A DNA stretch of 38,331 bases from Phycisphaerae bacterium (GTDB taxonomy: Bacteria; Planctomycetota; Phycisphaerae; Sedimentisphaerales; Anaerobacaceae). This document shows, piece by piece, positions 7,542-15,460 of this stretch. Location of the stretch: contig JAUXAL010000039.1 of assembly GCA_030619925.1 (NCBI GenBank), positions 1-38,331 of the forward strand, given 5' to 3'. Below the pieces are notes generated by a model. That model saw only the letters and a list, made by a program, of their open reading frames with translations, had not been told where the DNA came from and did not search any database. Every line of letters begins with the position of its first letter. Within the stretch, counting starts at the first letter, position 1. The position numbers and the translations under genes were made by a program.

Positions 7542-8059
7542 TCAATCCTTTCCAAGAAAATTAAGACAGTTTTTTTTGACCATCCCTAAAATACCCAAGC
7601 TCTTTATTTACAAGCTATTACAGCCCCGTGAATTTTGCGTTCACCACCCTCGCCCACAAATAAAACCGATTTGTGTCTGTCCGTCAAGAATAAATTACAA
7701 AATATGCAATCCATTAGCAGCTTTTTCTCAGCTGGAAAATAATACCCGGCGGGGCGGTCTTTGTTATACTATCAGGTGCAACGCAAAAGACAAAAGTATG
7801 TTCTCTACGCGCCTAATTGCAGAACCGCCTGGCTGAGCACTTTGGCCGGTCCAATTGCCCTGCCCCCTACGAAAGGATTGCACAGCGAGATGCCCCTTTT
7901 GCCGGTTCAAAAAGAGTTGAGAGGAAACTACCTTGCCGAACGTTAAGCTATTGTGTCTTCCGCAGTCCCGGTTGCCTGCACCCCCGTACTTTTGGGCTTG
8001 GCCATCCTGCGGACTGCGGACTTACAAAAGCAAGAACGGGAGTGGCGCAGGCACAGATG
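7542..8059. other. Gene-free stretch with one strong inverted repeat
   Basis: Short open frames exist on both strands but none has a ribosome site, signal or recognisable content. The one clear structure is a perfect 10-bp inverted repeat, TCCGCAGTCC at 7959-7968 and GGACTGCGGA at 8011-8020. It lies downstream of the HTH-membrane gene on the minus strand. It could be part of a structured RNA or a long terminator stem; I could not match it to a known RNA family. Confidence 0.5.
7959..8020. repeat. Perfect 10-bp inverted repeat, 42-base loop
   Basis: TCCGCAGTCC and GGACTGCGGA enclose 42 bases that can themselves fold partly (CCC and GGG pieces). On the minus strand this lies 40-100 bases past the stop of the gene ending at 8060. 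There is no T-run after the stem. Confidence 0.7.
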
Positions 8060-9436
8060 TCAGGATTTAGCTTTCTTTGCCTTTTTGGGCTTCTTTGGCT
8101 CTTTTGGTTTTTTCAGTTTTTTTGCTTTCTTGGCCTTCTTACCTGCCTTAGCAGGTCCGCCGCTGAGCATAAAAGCCGCACCAACCACCAAACCCGATAC
8201 CACGATAGCCCCAAGCAGGATATACCAGATTACGCCCTGTATTTGTGTCACAATCGAAGGCACCACACCCCTTAGACCTGCTACAGCCACAACTGCGGTG
8301 TAAACAAGAACCACCAACGGCAAAAACAGCAGCATTCCAATAGTATTACTTTGCGCATCTGGTGCCAGCTCAATATATGGCTGAGCTAATGCCGGGACCT
8401 CTAGAGCGGGTTGGGGACCGACAAACTCCTCCTCTTCGGTGAGTATTTGCTCTGCCTCAGCAGCCACGTCCGCTGCAGAACCGGCTTCAGCCGGCTCCTG
8501 ACCTTCACCTTCAGCCGTGTAAATTTCGTCAAGAATACCGCCTAATGAAGTATCATCAGCCTGCAGCGAAAGGTCCAACAGGCCCGAACCGCTTCCGAAG
8601 CTATCCAGATTTACATCTTCTTCGATCTTTTCCAATGGCACTTCAGGCGTTGTGCCTATTGTACCCGTTGTACCCGTTGTACCCGGTGGGGCTGTGGTCT
8701 CGGCCATCGTATCATCTGTTACTTGGTAATCACGGTCAGTTTCTCCGAGAACGCTGACTCCTTCGCCGGTTATGGCGGTGTCAGCATCGGTCAATTCACT
8801 TGGTGGCACTGACACGCCAGCTTCCGGTGCCAACAAAATCTCATCTGTGTCTGCCGCCTGTTCTGACGGTGCCGGAACCTCTGGTGCCAGCGCTTCAGGT
8901 TCCGGAGCTTCCAGTGCCGGAACTTCAAGTTCCGGAGTCTCCAGTGCCGGCTCTTCAAGTTCCGGAGTCTCCAGTGCCAGCTCTTCAAGTTCCGGAGTTT
9001 CCAGTACCGGCTCTTCAGGTTCCGGAGTTTCCAGTACCGGCTCTTCAAGTTCCGGAGTCTCCAGTGCCGGAACTTCAGGTTCCAGAGGCTCCAGTGCTGG
9101 CTCTTCAAGTTCCGGAGTCTCCAGTGCCGGCTCTTCGGGTTCCGGAGTTTCCAGTACCGGCTCTTCAGGTTCCGGAGTCTCCAGTACCGGCTCTTCAGGT
9201 TCCGGAGTTTCCAGTACCGGCTCTTCAGGTTCCGGAGGCTCTGGTGCCGGAGTCTCTTCGGATGCCGGAATACCCGTGTCGGACATCAATGCTTCGACTT
9301 CTTCAACCTTGAACAACAAATTCGGGCCATCACGAAACTCACGCAACTTACCGTCTTTGACTATCTCTTTTAATTCTTCCTCTGTTTTATTGAGTTTCTT
9401 GGCGGCTTCCTCTAATGAATAAAACATACCAGCCAT
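8060..9436 (-). CDS. HTH-domain protein with Pro/Glu decapeptide repeats, two membrane helices and Lys-rich tail
   Basis: 458 residues from ATG 9436, chosen because GGGAGG (9445-9450) sits eight bases upstream; the GTG at 9442 is too close. Residues 1-50 (YSLEEAAKKLNKTEEELKE onward) look like a MerR/excisionase-type winged helix. Twelve decapeptides of type EPEEPVLETP follow at about 69-188. Next come an acidic linker with a short Gly-Thr run, two hydrophobic helices (near LLFLPLVVLVYTAVVAVAGL and WYILLGAIVVSGLVVGAAFM), and a tail of AKKAKKLKKPKEPKK type. The order suggests a membrane-bound protein with cytoplasmic N- and C-termini, a stiff acidic arm and a basic tail that could touch nucleic acid or acidic lipid. 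Function is unknown. Similar HTH-plus-membrane proteins occur in planctomycetes. It is flanked by gene-poor DNA, with no operon partner. Confidence 0.85.
   Translation of the reverse strand: MAGMFYSLEEAAKKLNKTEEELKEIVKDGKLREFRDGPNLLFKVEEVEALMSDTGIPASEETPAPEPPEPEEPVLETPEPEEPVLETPEPEEPVLETPEPEEPALETPELEEPALEPLEPEVPALETPELEEPVLETPEPEEPVLETPELEELALETPELEEPALETPELEVPALEAPEPEALAPEVPAPSEQAADTDEILLAPEAGVSVPPSELTDADTAITGEGVSVLGETDRDYQVTDDTMAETTAPPGTTGTTGTIGTTPEVPLEKIEEDVNLDSFGSGSGLLDLSLQADDTSLGGILDEIYTAEGEGQEPAEAGSAADVAAEAEQILTEEEEFVGPQPALEVPALAQPYIELAPDAQSNTIGMLLFLPLVVLVYTAVVAVAGLRGVVPSIVTQIQGVIWYILLGAIVVSGLVVGAAFMLSGGPAKAGKKAKKAKKLKKPKEPKKPKKAKKAKS
8873..9232 (-). repeat. Twelve tandem 30-bp coding repeats
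   Basis: The DNA unit encodes a decapeptide of form E-P/L-E-E-P-V/A-L-E-T-P. Twelve units fit without a gap and the last is diverged. Unit variants (EPEEPVLETP, ELEEPALETP) are interleaved, which points to unequal crossing-over or slippage. There are no spacers, so this is not a CRISPR array. Confidence 0.9.
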
Positions 9437-9764
9437 AATCACTACCTCCCATGAGCTAACAACGCCGCTTGCAACGCTTTTTTAGCTCATCAAAAAAACG
9501 GCTCTTAACACTCAATATTGTATCTTAACCGCTGTAAATATGCAACCTTTTTTTGCGAAAATGCCATAAATCGATGGCTCACAAGCAATTCCGAAACCCC
9601 TGAATCCCAAAATATGATTCTATTGCAATGCTGAGGTGCTTTGTGTAGAATGACTTTTTTGATGAGCATTATTTGCTTTTTCCGAAACCCCCACTGCTTC
9701 GCTTTTGCAAAGCAAAAAGATGGGGTGAGGGGCAATAGACGTCCGGTAACAACACGGGAATTAT
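9437..9764. other. Gene-free stretch before tRNA-Pro
   Basis: No supported gene. It holds the ribosome site and presumed promoter of the leftward HTH-membrane gene, an AT-rich middle, and a small inverted repeat around gcttttgcaaagc near 9700. Open frames here read through the tRNA in antisense and look spurious. Confidence 0.6.
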
Positions 9765-9839
9765 CGGGGTGTAGCTCAGCTTGGCCAGAGCGCCTGCTTT
9801 GGGAGCAGGAAGTCGTAGGTTCAAATCCTATCACCCCGA
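9765..9839 (+). tRNA. tRNA-Pro (anticodon TGG)
   Basis: A complete cloverleaf. Acceptor arms are CGGGGTG (9765-9771) and CACCCCG (9832-9838), with discriminator A at 9839. The D arm is AGCTCAG...GAGC. The anticodon stem is CCTGC/GCAGG around loop TTTGGGA, with anticodon TGG at 9800-9802. The T arm is GTAGG-TTCAAAT-CCTAT. No CCA is encoded. A displaced 3' half of a related tRNA-Pro lies at 11800-11844. Confidence 0.96.
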
Positions 9840-9947
9840 TTTGCGTGGATGGTTTGGCCTTTCTATGGGGACGGCAATCACTATCATCGCTCAGAACCTG
9901 TCGTCGCCTAATCACTCACATTTGCAATAGATGAGAACGAGGCAATC

Positions 9948-11600
9948 ATGGAAAAAACTGACGCGACTGTATGGAATATCGTTGGGACGCTCGTTATGGT
10001 TTTATTCTGTGCGGGGCCGGCCATTGCCGCGAAGCAGGTAGAGCAGTGGACCCGCGTTGAGGACACGTTCCAGAGCACAAACGACTACGACAATCCGGTC
10101 CGGGAGGCAAAGCTCAGAGTCGAGTTCACCTCCCCAAGCAGCAAGAAAAGGACCATACTCGCTTTCTGGGACGGTGGCCAAACGTGGCGTGTGCGTTTCT
10201 CACCCGATGAGCTGGGCAAGTGGTCCTACCGGGCGTCTTGTTCTGATCAACAGAACAAAGGTCTACACAGCAAGAGCGGCTCGTTCCAGTGTGTCCCATA
10301 CCAAGGGAGCCTGCAGTTCTTCCGACATGGGGAACTACGCTTGTCCAAGAACCGTCGTCATCTCGAACACGCGGATGATACGCCTTTCTTCTGGCTGGCC
10401 GACACAGTCTGGTGTGGCCCTTTGTTTGCGGACCTGGATGATTGGCACGTATTCCTGAAGGACCGCGTGGACAAGGAGTTCACGGCGATTCAGTTTGTCA
10501 TGACCCAGTGGCGCATGGCCGCGACCGACGCGGAGGGCAATCCCACGTTCTGGGGCAAGGAGAAAGTCCGTGTGAATCCCAAGTACTTCCAGCGACTGGA
10601 CAAGTATGTCGATGCAATCAATGACGCCGGTATGCTGGCGGTGCCGGTCTTGCTCTGGGCCATTCGCGGTAGCGATAATCCCGGCTACTATCTGCCGGAA
10701 GATCAGAAGATCGTCCTGGCCGAGTACATGGTCGCCCGTTACGGTGCTCACCAGGCCTTGTGGTTTCTCGGTGGCGACGGCGACTACAGCGGGGACAAGT
10801 CCGAAACCTGGAAGCGCGTGGGTCGCGCCGTTTTCCGTGAAGACCAGCATCGCCTGGCCACGATGCATGTGCGAGGTAGAAGCTGGGTCGGCAACGAGTT
10901 CCGGAACGAACCCTGGTTCAGCTTCATTAGTTATCAGAGCGGCCACGGCGATGACGACAAGACCTTCCGCTGGCTCAATCAGGGCCCCCCCAGCACCGAA
11001 TGGAACAAGAAGCCCACGCTCCCGGTCATCAACACCGAACCTAATTATGAGGCCCACAATGGGTACACCTATCGCCGAGTTCATACGGATCATTCCGTGC
11101 GCCGGGCTGCGTACTGGAGCCTATTGGTCTCGCCGACGGCGGGTGTCACCTATGGCGGCCAAGGCATCTGGGGCTGGCACACCAAGGTACAGGGACCGGC
11201 TGACCATATCCGTACGGGACTTGGCTCGCCCTGGAACGTTGCCAAGGACCTACCTGGAACCTTCAGTATGAAGTACCTGCACGAGCTCTTCAAATCTGTC
11301 GACTGGTGGCGGCTCATCCCTGCCCCGCAGCTGTTAGCCGAACAGCCGGGAAAGAAGGACGCCTCCAAGTTCATCGCTGCGGCCAAATCCGGCGAGGGCG
11401 ATCTGGCGGTTATTTATTTGCCTGAAGGCGGCACCGTCAAGGTCAAGACCGACCTGCTCAAGAAAGGGCTCACCGCGCGCTGGTTCCACCCCCGCACCGG
11501 CGGCTTGCTCGAAGCCGGCAAAGTCCAGAAATCACCGCAAACCTTCAAAACGGCAGACCGCAACGATTGGGTGCTGATGTTGGGTAGATACTCAAACTGA
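9948..11600 (+). CDS. Secreted glycoside hydrolase, DUF5060-DUF4038 (apiosidase-like, GH140-like)
   Basis: A 550-residue exported enzyme. Residues about 10-28 form a signal peptide ending AIAA. Residues about 30-105 match the DUF5060 beta domain (WTRVEDTF, FWDGGQTWRVRFSPDELGKWSY). Residues about 115-460 match the DUF4038 / apiosidase-like TIM barrel, with FFWLADTVWCG at the first strand, FVMTQWR and INTEPNYE; Glu364 there is a candidate nucleophile. The C-terminal 85 residues (IYLPEGG...ARWFHPRTGG) are the small beta domain usual at the end of this family. Characterised relatives release apiose from plant pectin side chains, but substrates vary, so a plant or algal glycan is the safest guess. 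By eye its codons are richer in G/C at third position than the neighbours. The gene stands alone between a tRNA and a tRNA remnant, which suggests acquisition by transfer. Confidence 0.85.
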   Translation: MEKTDATVWNIVGTLVMVLFCAGPAIAAKQVEQWTRVEDTFQSTNDYDNPVREAKLRVEFTSPSSKKRTILAFWDGGQTWRVRFSPDELGKWSYRASCSDQQNKGLHSKSGSFQCVPYQGSLQFFRHGELRLSKNRRHLEHADDTPFFWLADTVWCGPLFADLDDWHVFLKDRVDKEFTAIQFVMTQWRMAATDAEGNPTFWGKEKVRVNPKYFQRLDKYVDAINDAGMLAVPVLLWAIRGSDNPGYYLPEDQKIVLAEYMVARYGAHQALWFLGGDGDYSGDKSETWKRVGRAVFREDQHRLATMHVRGRSWVGNEFRNEPWFSFISYQSGHGDDDKTFRWLNQGPPSTEWNKKPTLPVINTEPNYEAHNGYTYRRVHTDHSVRRAAYWSLLVSPTAGVTYGGQGIWGWHTKVQGPADHIRTGLGSPWNVAKDLPGTFSMKYLHELFKSVDWWRLIPAPQLLAEQPGKKDASKFIAAAKSGEGDLAVIYLPEGGTVKVKTDLLKKGLTARWFHPRTGGLLEAGKVQKSPQTFKTADRNDWVLMLGRYSN

Positions 11601-11769
11601 CCGATGTGGTCACCGCGGCGCCCAGCCAGGGTGATGCGAAGAATCTTACTGGGGGCCCCGTGCCGCTATGATGCGATTATTCTTTACTAAGGCCAGATGC
11701 TTCGCGGAGTTTACCCTTGAGCACAGCGAAGGGCTCAGCATGACAGCTTAAAACCGGTCAGTTTGAGTA
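11589..11769. repeat. 181-bp segment bounded by 15-bp perfect inverted repeats
   Basis: TACTCAAACTGACCG (11589-11603) is exactly the reverse complement of 11755-11769. The left arm includes the stop codon of the glycoside hydrolase gene. The inside holds a CTTCGCGGAG...CAGCATGACA stretch typical of short intergenic repeats and a CCCTT/AAGGG pair. The size and ends resemble a small non-autonomous element, but no target duplication is visible. Confidence 0.6.
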
Positions 11770-11799
11770 ATTTAAGGGATTGCAGCATTTTGCCGTGTG

Positions 11800-11844
11800 T
11801 GCTTTGGGAGCAGGAAGTCGCACGTTCAAATCGTGTCACCCCTA
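11800..11844 (+). pseudogene. 3' half of a tRNA-Pro-like gene (5' half missing)
   Basis: Bases 11800-11820 are identical to 9795-9815 of the intact tRNA-Pro, including loop TTTGGGA with anticodon TGG. A full T arm (GCACG-TTCAAAT-CGTGT) and the acceptor end CACCCCTA follow. The T stem differs from the intact tRNA by paired changes, so it came from another tRNA-Pro. The bases before 11800 cannot form the rest of the anticodon stem or a D arm, so it is not a working tRNA. Confidence 0.75.
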
Positions 11845-11897
11845 TTCGCACAACCTGCTACTGTGTAAGAGGCAAAAGAGTCACTATACACAGCTTT

Positions 11898-13763
11898 TTA
11901 TTTCGTGCAGGCTTCTTTTGCAGATGGAACCTCCGGCATAAATTTGACAGTTAATGGCAGAAAGACGGTAAAGGTTGTACCTTGGTCCATCTCACTTTCG
12001 ACCTCAATTCTGCCGTTGTGCATCGTGACAATTTTGTTAACGATGGAAAGCCCCAGCCCTGTACCCTGAATCTGTTTGCCGGGTCGGTCTACTCGGTAGA
12101 ACCGGTCAAATATTTTTGAAAGCGCTTCTTTGGGTATCCCCATACCTGTATCGCTAACACGTATGACCATTTCGCCGTCTGTCACTTCGACACAGATAGC
12201 TACATGGCCGTGTTCAGGAGTAAATTTTATTGCATTATTAACCAGGTTCATAACGACCGACTCAATTTTGCCTTCATCGGCTTGCAACGTGGGAAGCTCA
12301 TCACCAATATCCTTTCTTAGCTGAATATTTTTCTTTTGAGCCAATGGGGTCAAATTTAATAAAACTTTCTCAATAACTGCAGCGACGTCCACAGTCTCTC
12401 GTCTCATCTTAGCGGCTCCGGGTTCAATCCGTGACACTTCAAGCAGATCTTCAATCAATGCCGCCAGCCGATTTGATTCCTCATCGATAATAGCCAAGAA
12501 CTGCCGCCTGGTTTCTTCGGGCATATTGGGGTCACGGAGGATTGTGGCCGTGTACGCTTTGATCGAAGTCAGAGGTGTACGCAATTCGTGCGACACCGAA
12601 GAAGTAAAATCAATTTTCAAACGATCAACTTCGCGCTCATGAGATACATCACGAAATACCATAACGACCCCCACGACCGCTCCTTCGCTTTTACGGATGG
12701 GGGCGGCACTGACAGCGATAGGGCACTCAGTGCCTTTTCTTGATATGAGAGTATCGTATTCAGTTCCACGTTCGGTCTTTCCTGATTGAAGAACCTCGTC
12801 GATTGGGCTTTCGATGAACTCTTTGGTCTTTTCATCGACAATCCGAAAAACCTTATCCACAGCCTTTCCCTCGACCTCCGCCGATTTCCAGCCGGTGAGA
12901 TTTTCGGCGACTATGTTAAACAGAATTATTCGCTTGTTGATGTCTACAGCAATAATTCCCTCACTCATACCACCTAAGGTAATGCTCAACAGTTCCTTCT
13001 CTGTCGCAAGTTCCTCCACTTTTTCTTCCAAATGCGCATAGGATTCTCTCAACTTGACGGCCATATCATTGAAGGTCCTGGCAAGCTCTCCTACTTCGTC
13101 TTTTCTATTAGCCACCACGCGGTGCTCTAAGTTACCATCAGATATGATCTTCGCTGCTTTTGTAAGACCGATTATCGGTTTGCAGATCGATTGGGCCAAA
13201 AGGAACGAAACAACTGCTCCCAGCAAGACGGCAAAACTACCCGATATCACATCATGAAGAATTAAACGCCTGATTGTTGCTTTGATCGGTTTGGAAGAAA
13301 GCCCTACCATAACATACCATTGTTCATTGTCTATCGCGACAGAGCGAACCAATAATGTTCCATATTCCTTTTGTTCAGGGAAAAAATAGTCGGGCAGTAC
13401 GGTGCTTTGCTCAGCCAAAAAGGATAGATCAACCGTATCTCCGTAGAAAGACTTGTCATTAGCCATAAAGATTGTACCATCGGGCTTGACAATCCTGGAG
13501 CAAATCACTTCGCCTCGTTCGCGCCAGACGGATTCGGTCAACAACTCTTCCACAAATACCCAGTTTGAGGAGGAAAAGGCCTTTTCAGCAGCAAAGGCAA
13601 TATCTTTAGCTGTGCGCTTACCCAGAAGGATTAGTTTGTTGGTTAGCACTGCTGTCTCTGTTTCCACAGCCATATAAGTGCTTATCCCAACCGTGGCAAT
13701 AACCAGCAACACCGCATAAAGCATTATCTTGTGAAAGATTGATACTTTGACTCCAACTTCCAT
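11898..13763 (-). CDS. Membrane sensor histidine kinase (HAMP-PAS-HisKA-HATPase)
   Basis: A 621-residue kinase. A membrane helix near 12-30 and another near 172-192 bound an extracytoplasmic sensing region of about 140 residues. They are followed by HAMP (about 193-245), a PAS domain (about 255-375), the dimerisation/phosphoacceptor domain with SSVSHELRTPLTS (His392), and the ATPase with NLVNNAIKF, DTGMGI and GTGLGLS. On sensing it should phosphorylate a partner receiver; the stand-alone receivers at 18.8-24.6 kb are candidates. It reads in the same direction as the nearby pseudopilin genes but is separated from them by about 245 bp. The start is uncertain. The strongest ribosome site (AGGAGG, 13795-13800) serves an ATG at 13785 in another frame, and a run of seven A lies between the two frames. 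Confidence 0.9.
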   Translation of the reverse strand: MEVGVKVSIFHKIMLYAVLLVIATVGISTYMAVETETAVLTNKLILLGKRTAKDIAFAAEKAFSSSNWVFVEELLTESVWRERGEVICSRIVKPDGTIFMANDKSFYGDTVDLSFLAEQSTVLPDYFFPEQKEYGTLLVRSVAIDNEQWYVMVGLSSKPIKATIRRLILHDVISGSFAVLLGAVVSFLLAQSICKPIIGLTKAAKIISDGNLEHRVVANRKDEVGELARTFNDMAVKLRESYAHLEEKVEELATEKELLSITLGGMSEGIIAVDINKRIILFNIVAENLTGWKSAEVEGKAVDKVFRIVDEKTKEFIESPIDEVLQSGKTERGTEYDTLISRKGTECPIAVSAAPIRKSEGAVVGVVMVFRDVSHEREVDRLKIDFTSSVSHELRTPLTSIKAYTATILRDPNMPEETRRQFLAIIDEESNRLAALIEDLLEVSRIEPGAAKMRRETVDVAAVIEKVLLNLTPLAQKKNIQLRKDIGDELPTLQADEGKIESVVMNLVNNAIKFTPEHGHVAICVEVTDGEMVIRVSDTGMGIPKEALSKIFDRFYRVDRPGKQIQGTGLGLSIVNKIVTMHNGRIEVESEMDQGTTFTVFLPLTVKFMPEVPSAKEACTK

Positions 13764-14008
13764 TTTTTTGCTCTTGCTTATTCATCGCGGTTGCCCTCCT
13801 TGGTTTAGTCTGGTTCTATCCTTCCGCCGCCATCATGGCTATTTTCGGCATAAAACAGATGAGTTGTTATTTAAGTTTTGGGTGATTGGTCGGTGAAAGC
13901 AAAAATAAAGACACTGCAATAAACAAACATAATTTGGGCGTGTTTTTATCGGCCAATAGCAATTGCTGCGGAGAAAAATTTCCACACCGGCGAAGAAGTC
14001 CCATAAGC

Positions 14009-14473
14009 CTACCATCTTCTGGCAAGCAGAGTTTTGAGGGTGACAAGGATTTCGTCGCTTGCGAGCACGTTGTCACCGTTTAAGTCGTAGCCGACCGAGA
14101 CGGTTATTGTTCTGAGGTTGCTCTTCTTTTTGGAATCATCAACTACATTGCACAGGTATAAGCCATCGAGAGATAAATTTTTTTCCTTAAATTTGTTGTC
14201 GTAGTGGTATATCGAGCGTGCTTTTATGTCATCAAGTTTGGTCTGGGCGAGTGTAAGGCTGCGGGTTTTGTGCTCGATAATTCCGGTGTTGAGGTGGGCA
14301 GCGGTCAGGGCTTTTAGAATTGGAACTACTGCGATAATCAACAGAGCCGAGGCGACAACAGTCTCGGTGAGAGTGAAGCCCGCAAGACAATTGCCGATTG
14401 CCCAGGGCCGAGGGCCGATTGGAGGCCGAAGACCGAAAATTGGAAGTATCTTTCTGCTTAGTTTTCGGCGCAT
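14009..14473 (-). CDS. Prepilin-type minor pseudopilin, GspI/PilV-like
   Basis: A 154-residue protein with a prepilin signal: cleavage is expected at G32|F33, before FTLTETVVASALLIIAVVPIL, with Glu as the fifth mature residue. The size and the helix followed by LTLAQTKLDDIKARS fit the GspI/PilV minor pseudopilins, and a small Asp-rich loop (DLNGDNVLASDE) is seen near the end. The leader of 32 residues is far longer than normal and is encoded by a GGCCGA-rich segment (about 14400-14450), so it may have grown by repeat insertion. It overlaps the upstream GspH-like gene by 16 bp, so the two are surely co-transcribed. Minor pseudopilins start pseudopilus assembly in the inner membrane. Confidence 0.85.
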   Translation of the reverse strand: MRRKLSRKILPIFGLRPPIGPRPWAIGNCLAGFTLTETVVASALLIIAVVPILKALTAAHLNTGIIEHKTRSLTLAQTKLDDIKARSIYHYDNKFKEKNLSLDGLYLCNVVDDSKKKSNLRTITVSVGYDLNGDNVLASDEILVTLKTLLARRW

Positions 14474-14916
14474 CTTACCATACCTGTTGCTGGAATAATG
14501 GTGATTGTAAAGGTTTTTCCCGGAGCTGAGACGCTAAGTTCAGTATCACTTCCGCTTAATAGATTTCCCAATGGGCCGAATCCAAAATTTGCACCACCAG
14601 TGCAGCTAACAGCTGAATTGATGTTGTGTGAATCCACCGTTGTCGAAGTATCGAGGTTTATTATTTCGTAAGCGGTATACGGAGCAGGGCCGACCATGTT
14701 TAGTGTAAAGCCGCTGGTGTTGTTTGCGGCGTCGGAGATGGCAAGTGTGCGTGTGTGACGAAGGTCGGTAACAATTTTTCTGGCCTGGCCATCGGCTTTT
14801 TGTTTTGAGATGGCAGAAAAACTGAATCTCGGCATAGAAATAGCCGCCAATATACCCAGAAAGATTACAACCAGGATTAACTCTACAAGTGAAAATGCGT
14901 TCTTTTGCCTGGTCAT
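14458..14916 (-). CDS. Prepilin-type pseudopilin, GspH/FimT-like
   Basis: 153 residues from ATG 14916, giving a seven-residue leader MTRQKNA before FSLVELILVVIFLGILAAIS, the usual prepilin layout with Glu5. Further upstream ATGs in frame (14937, 14952) would make an unusually long leader. After the helix comes RKIVTDLRHTRTLAISDA, the typical GspH/FimT region, then a Gly/Ser-rich beta domain with two Cys. It belongs to the same leftward group as the I-, G-, F- and E-like genes and should form part of the pseudopilus tip complex. Confidence 0.87.
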   Translation of the reverse strand: MTRQKNAFSLVELILVVIFLGILAAISMPRFSFSAISKQKADGQARKIVTDLRHTRTLAISDAANNTSGFTLNMVGPAPYTAYEIINLDTSTTVDSHNINSAVSCTGGANFGFGPLGNLLSGSDTELSVSAPGKTFTITIIPATGMVRCAEN

Positions 14917-15029
14917 GTGCGAGCCCCATAACAACATATCAAGAACGGCCATAGTCGAACTACGGCCACCTTGCGTTGGTATTCATTTTAAAATAAATCC
15001 GTCCCGTTGCTACTAAGATGTCAGCCCCC

Positions 15030-15353
15030 TTAGTGGCTATGGTTGGTGGCGTCAACCCTTTTGTTGACGAGGGCATCGGGGTAGGCCGTCTTAAATGGAC
15101 AGTCGGGTGGACCGTCCGGGAAAAGAGCAATATCTCCCGTTACGACCGACAGAGTAAGTGGGTAAGTACCATTGTTATCTGCCGCGTACAACTCAATCTG
15201 AGAGTTCATAATATCGATGTTGGTCGCACAGGCGTTTGCCTTGGCGTTGTAGGCGCTTGCAGTTATCCTCGGAATTGCAATTGCAGCCAGAGCCCCCAGG
15301 ATTAGAACTACGATTAACAGTTCAACTAATGTGAAGCCTTTTTTGCTACGCAC
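15030..15353 (-). CDS. Major pseudopilin, GspG-like
   Basis: A 107-residue protein. The six-residue leader MRSKKG is followed by FTLVELLIVVLILGALAAIAIPRI, a textbook prepilin signal with Glu5. The mature part has an ACATNIDIMNSQIELYAADNNGTYP stretch, as in GspG or short PilA/ComGC-type subunits, and ends soon after. It should polymerise into the (pseudo)pilus rod. Its place directly downstream of the F-like gene and before the minor pseudopilins matches the E-F-G-H-I order of type II secretion operons. The gaps are about 108 bp before it and about 113 bp after it. Confidence 0.9.
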   Translation of the reverse strand: MRSKKGFTLVELLIVVLILGALAAIAIPRITASAYNAKANACATNIDIMNSQIELYAADNNGTYPLTLSVVTGDIALFPDGPPDCPFKTAYPDALVNKRVDATNHSH

Positions 15354-15460
15354 TTTTTGCTCCTCGTCTAATCACCCAGAAGAAAACCGCACTTGCGCTT
15401 ATGTAAATATTCGACATAAAAAGCAGGATACTTCCGCATTTTTTTAAAAACAATTCTCAT

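Noticed and set aside
8873-9232. Regular 30-bp repeats that could suggest a CRISPR array
   Set aside because: The units abut with no spacers and read as decapeptides in a long open frame with a good ribosome site.
8772-9422. Long Ser/Gly- and Pro/Val-rich open frames on the plus strand
   Set aside because: They are antisense shadows of the decapeptide repeats on the minus strand, low-complexity and without ribosome sites.
9505-9915. Minus-strand frame reading IGFEPTTSCSQSRRSG
   Set aside because: This is the familiar false peptide made by translating a tRNA gene in antisense.
10335-11093. 252-codon antisense frame inside the glycoside hydrolase gene
   Set aside because: GC-rich third positions create open antisense frames; the plus-strand protein has clear domains and this one has none.
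11800-11844. Second functional tRNA-Pro
   Set aside because: No D arm, no 5' acceptor strand and a mismatched anticodon stem; only the 3' half is present.
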